16,028 bases of DNA from positions 1 through 16,028 of the forward strand of contig JBBQYA010000069.1 of NCBI GenBank assembly GCA_038209155.1, written 5' to 3'. Below, one piece after another: positions 1 to 7,071 of this stretch (position 1 is its first letter; each line of letters begins with the position of its first letter). The notes beneath the pieces are model-generated. The model saw nothing but the letters and a program-made list of their open reading frames with translations, searched no databases and was not told the origin of the DNA. Source of the stretch: JBBQYA01 sp038209155. GTDB taxonomy: Bacteria; Bacteroidota; Bacteroidia; Sphingobacteriales; Sphingobacteriaceae. Made by a program: the position numbers and the translations under genes.

Positions 1-1
1 T

Positions 2-910
2 TCGGAAAACGATTTGAAAACTATTGTTGAAATGAGATGGCAAGGTTTGGAATTATTAAAAAACCTTTGTGGAGATGATTTGAAATATGAGAATTGTGGA
101 GGTTTTGAACTTTTTTTTAATCAGAAAAAAAATGAATTTGAAAATTGTGAATCTCAAATTGATTATTTAAATACTTTACTATCTGATGTGATTGGGAATA
201 CTGACATTTATTCAGTTTGTAACGCGAAAGTTAAAGAAAGTGGTTTTGCAGGAGTTAAGAATTGTATTAAAAATAAATATGAAGGTCATATAGATTCTGG
301 TGCAATGATGTTGAGTTTGATCAAAAAGGCATCTGGGTTAGGAGTAATTTTGTTAAATGGATTTGAGATTGTAAAATTTGAAACGAAATCAAAAATTATT
401 AATTTAATAAGTTTCAATAACGAAATTTTCGAATCAAGAAAAATTTTAGTGGCAACGAATGCTTTTGCTTTTCAACTATTACCAGAATTAGAAATCAAAC
501 CAGGGCGAGGTCAGATTTTAGTCACTAAACCTATTTCAAATCTTAAAATAAACGGAACCTTTCATATAGATAAAGGATACACCTATTTCAGAAATGTAGG
601 AAATCGAATTCTATTAGGAGGTGCTAGGAATTTAGATTTTGAAAATGAAGAAACCTATGAAAACGGAATAAATGAGCAAATCCATAATTCATTAATCTCT
701 TTATTGAAAGGGAATCTATTACCCAATCAAAATATAGAAATTGATTATTCTTGGAGTGGTATTATGGGTTTCGGAAAAGAATTATTGCCAGAAATAAGAG
801 AAGTGCGACCTAATGTTTTTTCTGCTGTGAGATGCAATGGAATGGGAGTAGCGATGGGAAGTTTAAGTGGAAAGTTAGCAGCAGATTTAATTTCAAAAAG
901 TGATTTTTAA
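2..910 (+). CDS. FAD-dependent oxidoreductase, DAO family (5' end missing)
   Basis: The reading frame is open to the left edge of the window. The first in-frame start-like codon, a TTG at position 14, is probably internal, so the gene begins upstream. What remains, about 300 residues, looks like the middle and C-terminal part of a D-amino-acid-oxidase-type (PF01266) flavoprotein. A segment of the form SGAMMLSLIKKASGLGV resembles the family's substrate-domain entry, followed by a strand reading KILVATNAFA and then a GRGQILVTKP strand. Near the C terminus are WSGIMGF and RCNGMGVAMGSLSGKLAADLI, typical of the FAD-binding closing segment. The N-terminal GxGxxG dinucleotide-binding motif is not in the window. 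The substrate cannot be told from sequence. Its stop codon overlaps that of convergent purD by three bases (908-909 shared within 907-910). Family assignment is fairly sure; the specific reaction is unknown. Confidence 0.8.
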   Translation, partial: SENDLKTIVEMRWQGLELLKNLCGDDLKYENCGGFELFFNQKKNEFENCESQIDYLNTLLSDVIGNTDIYSVCNAKVKESGFAGVKNCIKNKYEGHIDSGAMMLSLIKKASGLGVILLNGFEIVKFETKSKIINLISFNNEIFESRKILVATNAFAFQLLPELEIKPGRGQILVTKPISNLKINGTFHIDKGYTYFRNVGNRILLGGARNLDFENEETYENGINEQIHNSLISLLKGNLLPNQNIEIDYSWSGIMGFGKELLPEIREVRPNVFSAVRCNGMGVAMGSLSGKLAADLISKSDF

Positions 911-2190
911 TAAAACTCAAATCCAATATCTGATCTGAAATACCTGTTTTCGTAATAAATTCTCCCTGCATTTGCAATGGCATTTTGGATAGCATCAAAA
1001 CGATCAATATTCATAGAAGTGCAATTTAAAACTCTACCACCATTGGAGTAAATTTCTCCATCATTTTCAATAGTTGCAGCATGAAAAATTTCTGCATTTT
1101 GCACATTTTCTATTCCTGAAATAATCTTATTCTTCTCAAATTCTTCTGGATAGCCTTCAGAAACTAAAACAACTGTAACTGCTGTCCGTGGGTCTATTTC
1201 CAATTTTTGGAGATAAAGATCTTTTTTTGCGACTGCTCTAAATAATTCTACCAAATCATTATTTATTCGAGAAAACACACTCTGGGTTTCAGGATCGCCC
1301 ATTCTTACATTATATTCAATCACAAAAGGATCATTTCCAACTTTCATTATGCCAATAAAAAGAAAACCTACAAATGGAATTCCTTCTTTTTGCAATCCCA
1401 GAATACTTGGTTTTATGATATCGTTTTCTATGGTTTCTAAAAATGCTTCATCAGCAAATGGAACTGGAGAAATAGAGCCCATTCCGCCAGTATTTAAACC
1501 TTTTTCCCCTATTCCAACTTTTTTGTAATCTTTAGCTTCTGGAAGTATTTTATAAGAATTTCCATCTGTCAACACAAAAACAGAAAGTTCAATTCCCTCT
1601 AAAAATTCTTCAATTACTACTTTTTGGCTCGCTAAACCAAACTTTTTATTCATCAACATTTCTGTTAATTCTTTTTCCGCTTGATCAAAAGTTTCGCAAA
1701 TAACAACTCCTTTTCCAGCAGCTAATCCATCGGCTTTTAGTACAATTGGAAAATTAGATTTTTGCAGAAAAGCAATTCCTTCTGTTAATTGACTTAGGTT
1801 GAAAGTAGAATATGCAGCAGTTGGAATATGATTTCGAACCATAAATTCTTTAGAAAAATCTTTGCTTCCCTCTAACATAGCGCCCGCTTTTTGCGGCCCG
1901 ATGATAGAAATATGTTTTAGATTTTCATTTGCTAAAAAAAAGTCGTGAATACCAGCTACCAACGGATCTTCTGGCCCGACCAAAATTAATTCTATTTTGT
2001 TTTCTAAAGCAAAAACACCTATTGCCTCAAAATCCAGAATTGAAATTTGGACATTGGTTCCAACCTTTGAAGTTCCAGCATTGCCAGGAGCAATAAATAG
2101 CTTTTCGCAAAAAGGACTTTTAGCGATTTTTACTGCAAAAATATGTTCCCTACCACCAGAGCCTAGAATTAATAGATTGGATTTATACAT
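907..2190 (-). CDS. purD: Phosphoribosylamine--glycine ligase (GAR synthetase)
   Basis: PurD catalyses the second step of de novo purine synthesis in the cytoplasm, joining glycine to 5-phosphoribosylamine with ATP hydrolysis. The 427-residue length is normal for a monofunctional bacterial PurD. Visible motifs in order are the N-terminal LGSGGREH (residues 9-16), the VGPEDPL segment (71-77), the ATP-grasp strand LKADGLAAGKGVV (151-163), the EEFLEG element (194-199), LNTGGMGS (232-239) and the family signature RMGDPETQ (296-303). The start codon lies at 2188-2190, immediately before the conserved N-terminal strand, so the start is secure. It lies 55 bp downstream of the arginase-fold gene on the same strand and may be co-transcribed with it, as I see no clear terminator between them. 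It converges on the FAD oxidoreductase with overlapping stop codons. Confidence 0.97.
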   Translation of the reverse strand: MYKSNLLILGSGGREHIFAVKIAKSPFCEKLFIAPGNAGTSKVGTNVQISILDFEAIGVFALENKIELILVGPEDPLVAGIHDFFLANENLKHISIIGPQKAGAMLEGSKDFSKEFMVRNHIPTAAYSTFNLSQLTEGIAFLQKSNFPIVLKADGLAAGKGVVICETFDQAEKELTEMLMNKKFGLASQKVVIEEFLEGIELSVFVLTDGNSYKILPEAKDYKKVGIGEKGLNTGGMGSISPVPFADEAFLETIENDIIKPSILGLQKEGIPFVGFLFIGIMKVGNDPFVIEYNVRMGDPETQSVFSRINNDLVELFRAVAKKDLYLQKLEIDPRTAVTVVLVSEGYPEEFEKNKIISGIENVQNAEIFHAATIENDGEIYSNGGRVLNCTSMNIDRFDAIQNAIANAGRIYYENRYFRSDIGFEFY

Positions 2191-2245
2191 TTTTATTAGT
2201 GTGAAAATTCATTTCTTGTAAATTACTATTATTGAAAAAATAGGG

Positions 2246-3418
2246 TTAAATCAATTTCTGATAAGTTTTCCACCATCTATCTGGCATTTCTGAATTTACG
2301 GCCAATTGGTAATCTTCATAAGTGCATGGAACTAAATGGTATCGTTCATTTTTAGATTTATTGGATGGATAAGGAACTTGCATCCACCAGCGATCTGTTT
2401 TTCTGCTTTTAAAAAAAATTAATTCATGATCGGTGTTTTTAATCGTAGTACGGTATTTTGTAAATTCTCTTTTTGCATCATGAGGCAAATCATTTTTTCG
2501 ATTGTAAAAACCATCAATAAAATACCAAATCATTTGAGCAATAAGAAAAGCAGTTTGTTTTTGATTGTCGAATGCTGGATTGTATTCATAAAAACCTATA
2601 GAACTTAATTTATCACTCATGCCAGCATAGCGAGTAAGTCTGCAGGCTTGGTCGCCATAAAAACCATTTGGACTTGCATTTCCATGCCCTTCAGCTTCGG
2701 AAGATCGAATACTTGAAATATCAAAACTCAACATATCTGCATCCCGAATAAGCGGCTCGGCTTTGCTTATGTCATCACTAAATTCCCCTAATCTATGAGC
2801 ATCAAAATATAATTTTTCTAAAATGCTCAACATTTTCTGATCAACAAAATAAGTTTGATAGCCCAAATTGCAAAAATTGAAAAGGTAATCTGAATCGTGA
2901 GTAAAAATTTTATTTAGGTAAGAATTAGAATAGGGTTCGTCCTCGGCTTCCACATCATCAACATCCAAATGTGAATCTATGACCAATAAATTAATTTTAC
3001 GATCTAAATTTTGATAACCTAAATACTGTGCATAAGTAAGATCGTGGCTGCCACCAATAATAATTGGAACAATGTTTTTTTTAATCAAATGTTCCATAAC
3101 AGTAAATAAGGCAACATAAGTGTCTCGAACAGAAGCTCCTTGAATTATAGTTCCAAGATCTGCCAATTTGGTAGTATAATTACCTTGAGATAAAGAGTAA
3201 AGTTTTTCTCTTATATATTTAGCGCCTAATGCACATCCTTGATTATCAATAGACTTTCTATCCTCAGCAATTGAAATAATAGCTAAATCTATTTCATCTA
3301 AATCTGGAAAATCTGAAATATAGATTTGCATATTTGCTGCTAAATGGGAAGTGTAAAAACCATTTTTAGGAGTAAGAGATGAAATATCTATTGGGCTAAA
3401 AAATTCTTGAATGTTCAT
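2246..3418 (-). CDS. Arginase-fold (ureohydrolase superfamily) protein, formimidoylglutamase-like
   Basis: The 390-residue protein belongs to the arginase/agmatinase/formimidoylglutamase superfamily (PF00491), manganese enzymes that hydrolyse guanidino or formimidoyl groups. The three metal-binding blocks are recognisable but variant: IGGSHD at 121-126 (usually GGDHS), IDSHLD at 147-152 (usually DAHxD) and SFDISS at 231-236 (usually SxDxD). His125, Asp148, His150, Asp152 and Asp233 are present, but the second Asp of the last block is Ser235. A GFYEYNP segment at 275-281 matches the family's EVNP region. The protein is about 80 residues longer than typical arginases. Its C-terminal tail is rich in Trp and Tyr, with two DRWW motifs at about 342-345 and 380-383. 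Bacteroidota homologues are usually annotated as formimidoylglutamase, but no hut genes are nearby, so the substrate is uncertain. It is divergent from the epimerase gene, with a 52-bp spacer. Confidence 0.85.
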   Translation of the reverse strand: MNIQEFFSPIDISSLTPKNGFYTSHLAANMQIYISDFPDLDEIDLAIISIAEDRKSIDNQGCALGAKYIREKLYSLSQGNYTTKLADLGTIIQGASVRDTYVALFTVMEHLIKKNIVPIIIGGSHDLTYAQYLGYQNLDRKINLLVIDSHLDVDDVEAEDEPYSNSYLNKIFTHDSDYLFNFCNLGYQTYFVDQKMLSILEKLYFDAHRLGEFSDDISKAEPLIRDADMLSFDISSIRSSEAEGHGNASPNGFYGDQACRLTRYAGMSDKLSSIGFYEYNPAFDNQKQTAFLIAQMIWYFIDGFYNRKNDLPHDAKREFTKYRTTIKNTDHELIFFKSRKTDRWWMQVPYPSNKSKNERYHLVPCTYEDYQLAVNSEMPDRWWKTYQKLI

Positions 3419-3470
3419 ATTTGGCTGAGAATTGATGCAATTTTAGGCATATTTAACAAATTTTTTTAAA

Positions 3471-4463
3471 ATGATATTAATTACCGGAGCTACCGGATTT
3501 TTAGGAATGCAATTGATCAAGGATCTTGTGCTACAAGGAAAAGAACTGAGAGCGATTGCACATCTTAGAAAACTTATTTGTACTGATCCATTTACAAATG
3601 ATGAGAAAGTAGAATGGATAGTAGGAGATATATCCGATAAGTTTTTCGTTGATGAAGCTTTTGAAAATATCACCCAAGTATACCATTGCGCAGGTATTGT
3701 TTCTTTTAAATCAGAAGATAAAGAACTTTTAAAAAACGTAAATGCAATTGGAACCAGCATTTTGGTAAATGCAGCTTTGGAACATAAAGTTAAAAAATTC
3801 TTATATGTAAGTTCTGTGGCGGCTATGGGGCAAGCACTGGAAAACGAAGTAATAACAGAAAGTAAAAAATGGGAATTTGATAGAAGACTTTCGCCTTATG
3901 CCATAACCAAGTTTTTGGGTGAACAAGAAGTTTGGCGAGGAATAGAAGAAGGACTGAATGCAGTAATTGTAAATCCATCAATGATTATTGGATTGGGAGG
4001 TAATGAAAAGGAATTTAACAAATTATTTCAACTACCGGCTAAGGGAAGCAACTATTATACGGAGGGAACAATAGGAATGGTAGATGTGCGCGATGTAAGC
4101 CTTTGCATGTTAAAATTAATGGAAAGCAATATTGCTGGAGAACGATTCATAGTTTCAGCAGGAAATATTTCCATAAAAGAATTATTTTTAATTGTTGCCA
4201 AAAAATTCAATCAAAAACCTCCTGAAAAAGTACTACCCAATTGGGTTTTGGAATTGGCATGGAGAGCAAGTTCAGTTTATCGTTTTATTACCGGAAAAGA
4301 CCACCTTCTCTCCAAGTTTGAAGCAAGAAGTGCCATGGAAAAAGTTTTTTTTGATAATCATAAAATAACAAAAGCATTAGATTATTCATTTATTCCTTTA
4401 GAAGAGAGCATCAATAATGTATGCGAAGAAATGATGGAGAAGAAAAATAAAGGAATTAAATGA
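3471..4463 (+). CDS. NAD-dependent epimerase/dehydratase family protein (extended SDR)
   Basis: A cytoplasmic NAD(P)-dependent extended short-chain dehydrogenase/reductase of 330 residues. The Rossmann motif TGATGFLG is at residues 5-12, an acidic VGDISD turn at 51-56, a VYHCAG strand at 70-75 and the SSVAAMG strand with the catalytic Ser region at 114-120. The active-site Tyr-x-x-x-Lys pair is Tyr143/Lys147 within SPYAITK. NPSMIIG at 168-174 is the usual post-catalytic strand. These are the features of sugar-nucleotide epimerases, dihydroflavonol-reductase-like and 3-beta-HSD-like enzymes, and the sequence does not decide among them. The ATG at 3471 starts directly at the first Rossmann strand, so the start is secure. 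The last four bases (ATGA, 4460-4463) overlap the start of the following phosphatase gene, suggesting translational coupling. No functional link with serine synthesis is otherwise evident. Confidence 0.9.
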   Translation: MILITGATGFLGMQLIKDLVLQGKELRAIAHLRKLICTDPFTNDEKVEWIVGDISDKFFVDEAFENITQVYHCAGIVSFKSEDKELLKNVNAIGTSILVNAALEHKVKKFLYVSSVAAMGQALENEVITESKKWEFDRRLSPYAITKFLGEQEVWRGIEEGLNAVIVNPSMIIGLGGNEKEFNKLFQLPAKGSNYYTEGTIGMVDVRDVSLCMLKLMESNIAGERFIVSAGNISIKELFLIVAKKFNQKPPEKVLPNWVLELAWRASSVYRFITGKDHLLSKFEARSAMEKVFFDNHKITKALDYSFIPLEESINNVCEEMMEKKNKGIK

Positions 4464-5761
4464 TCGAAAAACAAACGTATATTATTGATTTTGATAGCAC
4501 TTTTACGCAAGTAGAAGCTTTGGATGAGATGGCAAGAATCTCTCAAAAAAGAAATCCAGATCGTCAAAAGATATTTGATGAAATCGAATTGCTAACAAAC
4601 ATGGCGATGGACGGAACTCTATCTTTTACAGAAAGTTTGGAAAGAAGAGTAGCCTTATTAAAAGCAAATAAATCTCATTTAAAACAATTAATAAGAATTC
4701 TGAAAAGAAGAGTTTCTGCATCATTCAATAGAAATCGGAAATTTTTTAAAGATCACAGCGATCAAGTTTATATTTTTTCTGGCGGGTTTAAAGATTTTAT
4801 TCTGCCCGTGGTAAAGGATTATCATTTTTCAGAAGAAAATATTTATGCTAATACTTTTATTTATGATGATAATGAAAACATCATTGGATACGATATTGAT
4901 AATCCACTTTCTAGAGAAGGCGGAAAAGTAAAATTACTAACAGAGTTAAATTTGAAAGGTCAATTAATCGTGATTGGAGACGGTTATTCGGATTTTCAGA
5001 TGAAAGAAGCAGGGTTGATTCATAAATTTTTTGCTTTTACAGAAAATATACAAAGAAGTTTGGTGACAAAAATGGCAGATCATGTAACTCCGAGTTTCGA
5101 CGAATTTCTATATATCAATAAGTTGCCGATGTCCATAAGCTATCCAAAAAATAGAATTATTGCCATTGTTTCTCAATCTATTGATAAAGAAGCGGTAGAT
5201 CAGTTAAAAAAAGAGGGATATGCAATCCAACAGGTAAAAGAGCTTACAAATGAAAACTGTAAAGAAGCAGGTCTTATTTTACTATCACCATCCGACTCAA
5301 TTCAAGAAATAGATTTTGCTTTATTATCTAAATTAAAAACCATTGGATATTTTGGAAAAAGCAAAAAAAGCCTCATTCCAATTGAAATATGTACATTATC
5401 TGGTATTGTTATTTTTGATGATCCAAATAATAATCCTCGAAATATCGATTTTATTCCAAAAAGAATGATCAAATTTATGAATGGCGGAAGCACATATTTA
5501 AGTTGCAATTTCCCCAATATTCAATTACCTGAAATAGAAAATGCTCATCGTTTAATTCATATTCATAAAAATATACCGGGCATTATGGCGAAGGTAAATG
5601 GTGTTTTAGCGAAATACGATATTAATATCTTAGGTCAATATCTTAGGACAAATAATGAAATAGGATATGTGATTACGGATGTAAATATGGAATACAATAA
5701 AGATGTAATCAATGATTTAAAGGGGATAGACCAAACTATTAAGTTCAGATTATTGTATTGA
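4460..5761 (+). CDS. SerB-type phosphoserine phosphatase fused to NAD-domain-less SerA remnant with ACT domain
   Basis: The 433-residue protein has two parts. Residues 1-215 form a HAD phosphatase of the SerB type: Asp10-x-Asp12-x-Thr14 nucleophile motif, motif II SGG at 107-109, Lys156/Lys158 in GGKVK, and GDGYSD at 173-178. Residues 230-433 align by eye with 3-phosphoglycerate dehydrogenase. The first segment (230-328) matches the split N-terminal substrate-binding half (IGYFG at 295-299; GIVIFDDPNNNPRN at 315-328). It then jumps straight to the SerA C-terminal linker (KRMIKFMNGGST at 334-345) and an ACT domain (361-433) ending in RLLY, as E. coli SerA does. The roughly 200-residue NAD-binding domain, which holds SerA's catalytic Arg, Glu and His, is absent, so dehydrogenase activity is not expected. 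The ACT residues His369, Asn371 and Asn389 correspond to E. coli SerA's serine-binding His344, Asn346 and Asn364. I infer a phosphatase making L-serine under serine feedback control. Confidence 0.88.
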   Translation: MIEKQTYIIDFDSTFTQVEALDEMARISQKRNPDRQKIFDEIELLTNMAMDGTLSFTESLERRVALLKANKSHLKQLIRILKRRVSASFNRNRKFFKDHSDQVYIFSGGFKDFILPVVKDYHFSEENIYANTFIYDDNENIIGYDIDNPLSREGGKVKLLTELNLKGQLIVIGDGYSDFQMKEAGLIHKFFAFTENIQRSLVTKMADHVTPSFDEFLYINKLPMSISYPKNRIIAIVSQSIDKEAVDQLKKEGYAIQQVKELTNENCKEAGLILLSPSDSIQEIDFALLSKLKTIGYFGKSKKSLIPIEICTLSGIVIFDDPNNNPRNIDFIPKRMIKFMNGGSTYLSCNFPNIQLPEIENAHRLIHIHKNIPGIMAKVNGVLAKYDINILGQYLRTNNEIGYVITDVNMEYNKDVINDLKGIDQTIKFRLLY

Positions 5762-5894
5762 TTTACAAAAACTTAATATTACTATTTTACAGATTAAACA
5801 GTTTTAGTTCTGCCTCCCGACTAGTCATTAGATCATATAAAAACAAATTAAATTTTTTACATAGGATAAAAAATAGTTAACTCAAAGAGAATTA

Positions 5895-5916
5895 TTTTAT
5901 CTGTAATAAGATAAAA
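5895..5916. other. AT-rich hairpin next to the fasciclin terminator
   Basis: An 8-bp perfect inverted repeat (TTTTATCT at 5895-5902 and AGATAAAA at 5909-5916) with a 6-nt loop lies just beyond the fasciclin terminator. No T-run follows on the plus strand and only a mixed AT stretch on the minus strand. It could be a backup stop between the convergent 3' ends or a chance AT-rich fold. Confidence 0.3.
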
Positions 5917-5952
5917 ACAAAAAAAAGGTGTACATCTTTCGAAGTACACCTT
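5911..5952 (-). terminator. Intrinsic terminator of the fasciclin gene
   Basis: A perfect 9-bp inverted repeat pairs AAGGTGTAC (5925-5933) with GTACACCTT (5944-5952) around a 10-nt loop. Read on the minus strand, the stem is followed by eight T residues (complement of 5919-5926), then GTTTTTATC. It lies 22 bp past the fasciclin stop codon. On the plus strand the stem is not followed by a T-run, so it serves the minus-strand gene only. This is a classic Rho-independent terminator. Confidence 0.88.
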
Positions 5953-5973
5953 AGAATAAATTTGGTTTTAAAA

Positions 5974-6528
5974 TTACTTTGGTAAAAGTACACCGTCAAC
6001 CACATGAATTACACCATTTGATTGGTAAACATCGGCAACAGTTACATAAGATTTACCACCGTTTTCGTCTGTTAACTTTAGCTTTGATCCTTCCATACTT
6101 GCAGTTAAAGTGTTTCCACTTACTGTATTAAAAGTAGCTTTACCATTTCCAGCTTTTATTGATGCGGCAATTGCTTTGCTATCCATTTTTCCAGAAACCA
6201 CATGGTAAGTAAGTACTTTGGTTAGGGTTTCTTTACTTTCTGGTTTTAATAATCCATCCACAGTGCCTGCTGGTAACTTATCAAATGCCTTGTTGGTTGG
6301 AGCAAAAACTGTAAAAGGTCCATCAGACTTTAACGTTTCTACTAATTCTGCTGCTTTTATCGCTGCTACTAATGTTGTATGATCTTTAGAATTTACTGCA
6401 TTATCAATAATATCTTTGTTTGCATACATGGGAGCACCACCCACCATTGGATTTTTCTTTTCTTGTGCATAGGTTGTTCCTGCAAATAATCCAGAAACAA
6501 TAGTTAACATTAATAATACTTTTTTCAT
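5974..6528 (-). CDS. Secreted fasciclin (FAS1) domain protein
   Basis: This is a single-domain fasciclin protein of 184 residues. I chose the ATG at 6526-6528 rather than the upstream ATG at 6621. The chosen start begins a textbook signal peptide (MKKVLLMLTIVSGLFAGTTYA, cleavage expected before QEKK), while the extra 31 residues upstream look like untranslated leader. The FAS1 domain shows the conserved H1 box GPFTVFAPTNKAFDKLP (about residues 70-86), a central LTYHVVSGK and the H2 box NGVIHVVDGVLLP near the C terminus. The domain ends almost exactly at the C terminus. FAS1 proteins are extracellular or periplasmic and usually implicated in adhesion or cell-surface interactions; no lipobox or T9SS sorting domain is seen here. 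It is monocistronic with its own terminator. The ligand is unknown. Confidence 0.92.
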   Translation of the reverse strand: MKKVLLMLTIVSGLFAGTTYAQEKKNPMVGGAPMYANKDIIDNAVNSKDHTTLVAAIKAAELVETLKSDGPFTVFAPTNKAFDKLPAGTVDGLLKPESKETLTKVLTYHVVSGKMDSKAIAASIKAGNGKATFNTVSGNTLTASMEGSKLKLTDENGGKSYVTVADVYQSNGVIHVVDGVLLPK

Positions 6529-7071
6529 GATTTTAAAATGTTTTGATTTGGAGTAACAAACGTGCAAATACTTTACCCAGTTTTCTGGATTTGAAAATAA
6601 TGTCTTTATCTCATGTAACATTTTTATGTCTTTGATTTAAAATTTTTTGACACATAGAAATCTTTAAAGTAAATTACTTTAAATCAATTGATTATTTAAA
6701 ATTGCTTTTTAATTTAGGTTATTTATTTCTTTATATTTTTTACATTTTTTTAATTTAACTCAAAAAAGTCATAGAAAACTTGTTGAAGTTATATTTTGAA
6801 TATCTGTTTATGAATGTTTTATTAAATTTTACATATTATGCTTTATTTAATTTAAGGATCATTGTTTTATTTTTTTTCAAATGGTTTTTTAGAGCTTCAT
6901 TAAAAAAATTTCTAATTTTAGTTCAAAAAATTTTTCATTTCAAAAACAATAATGGTAACCTTGTTTTGCTAAATATCGTTTGTAATTCTTGTGTATCATA
7001 TATTAGCTTAATTTTAAGTTTTAAGAAATTATTTTTACCAATTTAACTATCTATCATCCAGTAATATCGCT
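6529..7071. other. Long AT-rich divergent intergenic region
   Basis: This gap of about 540 bp separates the divergently transcribed fasciclin and tryptophan dioxygenase genes and should hold the promoters of both. It is extremely T- and A-rich with many homopolymer runs. I see no exact TTG-N19-TAnnTTTG promoter on either strand. The only notable ordered structure is the palindrome pair at 6663-6693. An 88-codon frame at 6780-7046 starts with TTG and encodes a Phe/Leu/Asn/Lys-rich string as expected from translating AT-rich DNA; I do not regard it as a gene. Confidence 0.6.
6663..6693. promoter_or_regulatory. Two abutting perfect palindromes, possible operator
   Basis: At 6663-6683 there is a perfect inverted repeat with 10-bp arms (TTTAAAGTAA and TTACTTTAAA) around a single A. 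It is directly followed, sharing two bases, by the perfect 12-bp palindrome AATCAATTGATT at 6682-6693. The pair lies about 135 bp upstream of the fasciclin start codon and about 380 bp upstream of the dioxygenase start. The symmetry suits a dimeric regulator, but AT-rich DNA yields such repeats by chance fairly often, so the operator role is inference only. Confidence 0.35.

Noticed and set aside
3443..3760. 105-codon minus-strand frame under the epimerase gene
   Set aside because: It lies antisense to the start of a clear SDR gene and has no recognisable motif; it is a frame shadow.
4460..5761. Frameshift or pseudogene explanation for the phosphatase/SerA fusion
   Set aside because: The frame is continuous from the HAD motifs to the C-terminal RLLY, and both flanks of the missing domain align cleanly. 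A domain-level deletion fixed in a working gene is more likely than decay.
5819..5826. GACTAGTC palindrome in the convergent spacer
   Set aside because: It is an 8-bp palindrome expected by chance at this scale, with no supporting context.
6529..6621. 31-residue N-terminal extension of the fasciclin protein from an upstream ATG
   Set aside because: The extension would bury the signal peptide that begins at the ATG at 6528. Its residues are unlike a secretion signal and fit an untranslated leader better.
6780..7046. 88-codon frame starting with TTG in the fasciclin/dioxygenase spacer
   Set aside because: Its composition (Phe, Leu, Asn, Lys, Ile) is what AT-rich non-coding DNA yields in any open frame. 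It has no recognisable domain, starts with TTG and lies in homopolymer-rich sequence. A small membrane protein cannot be fully excluded.
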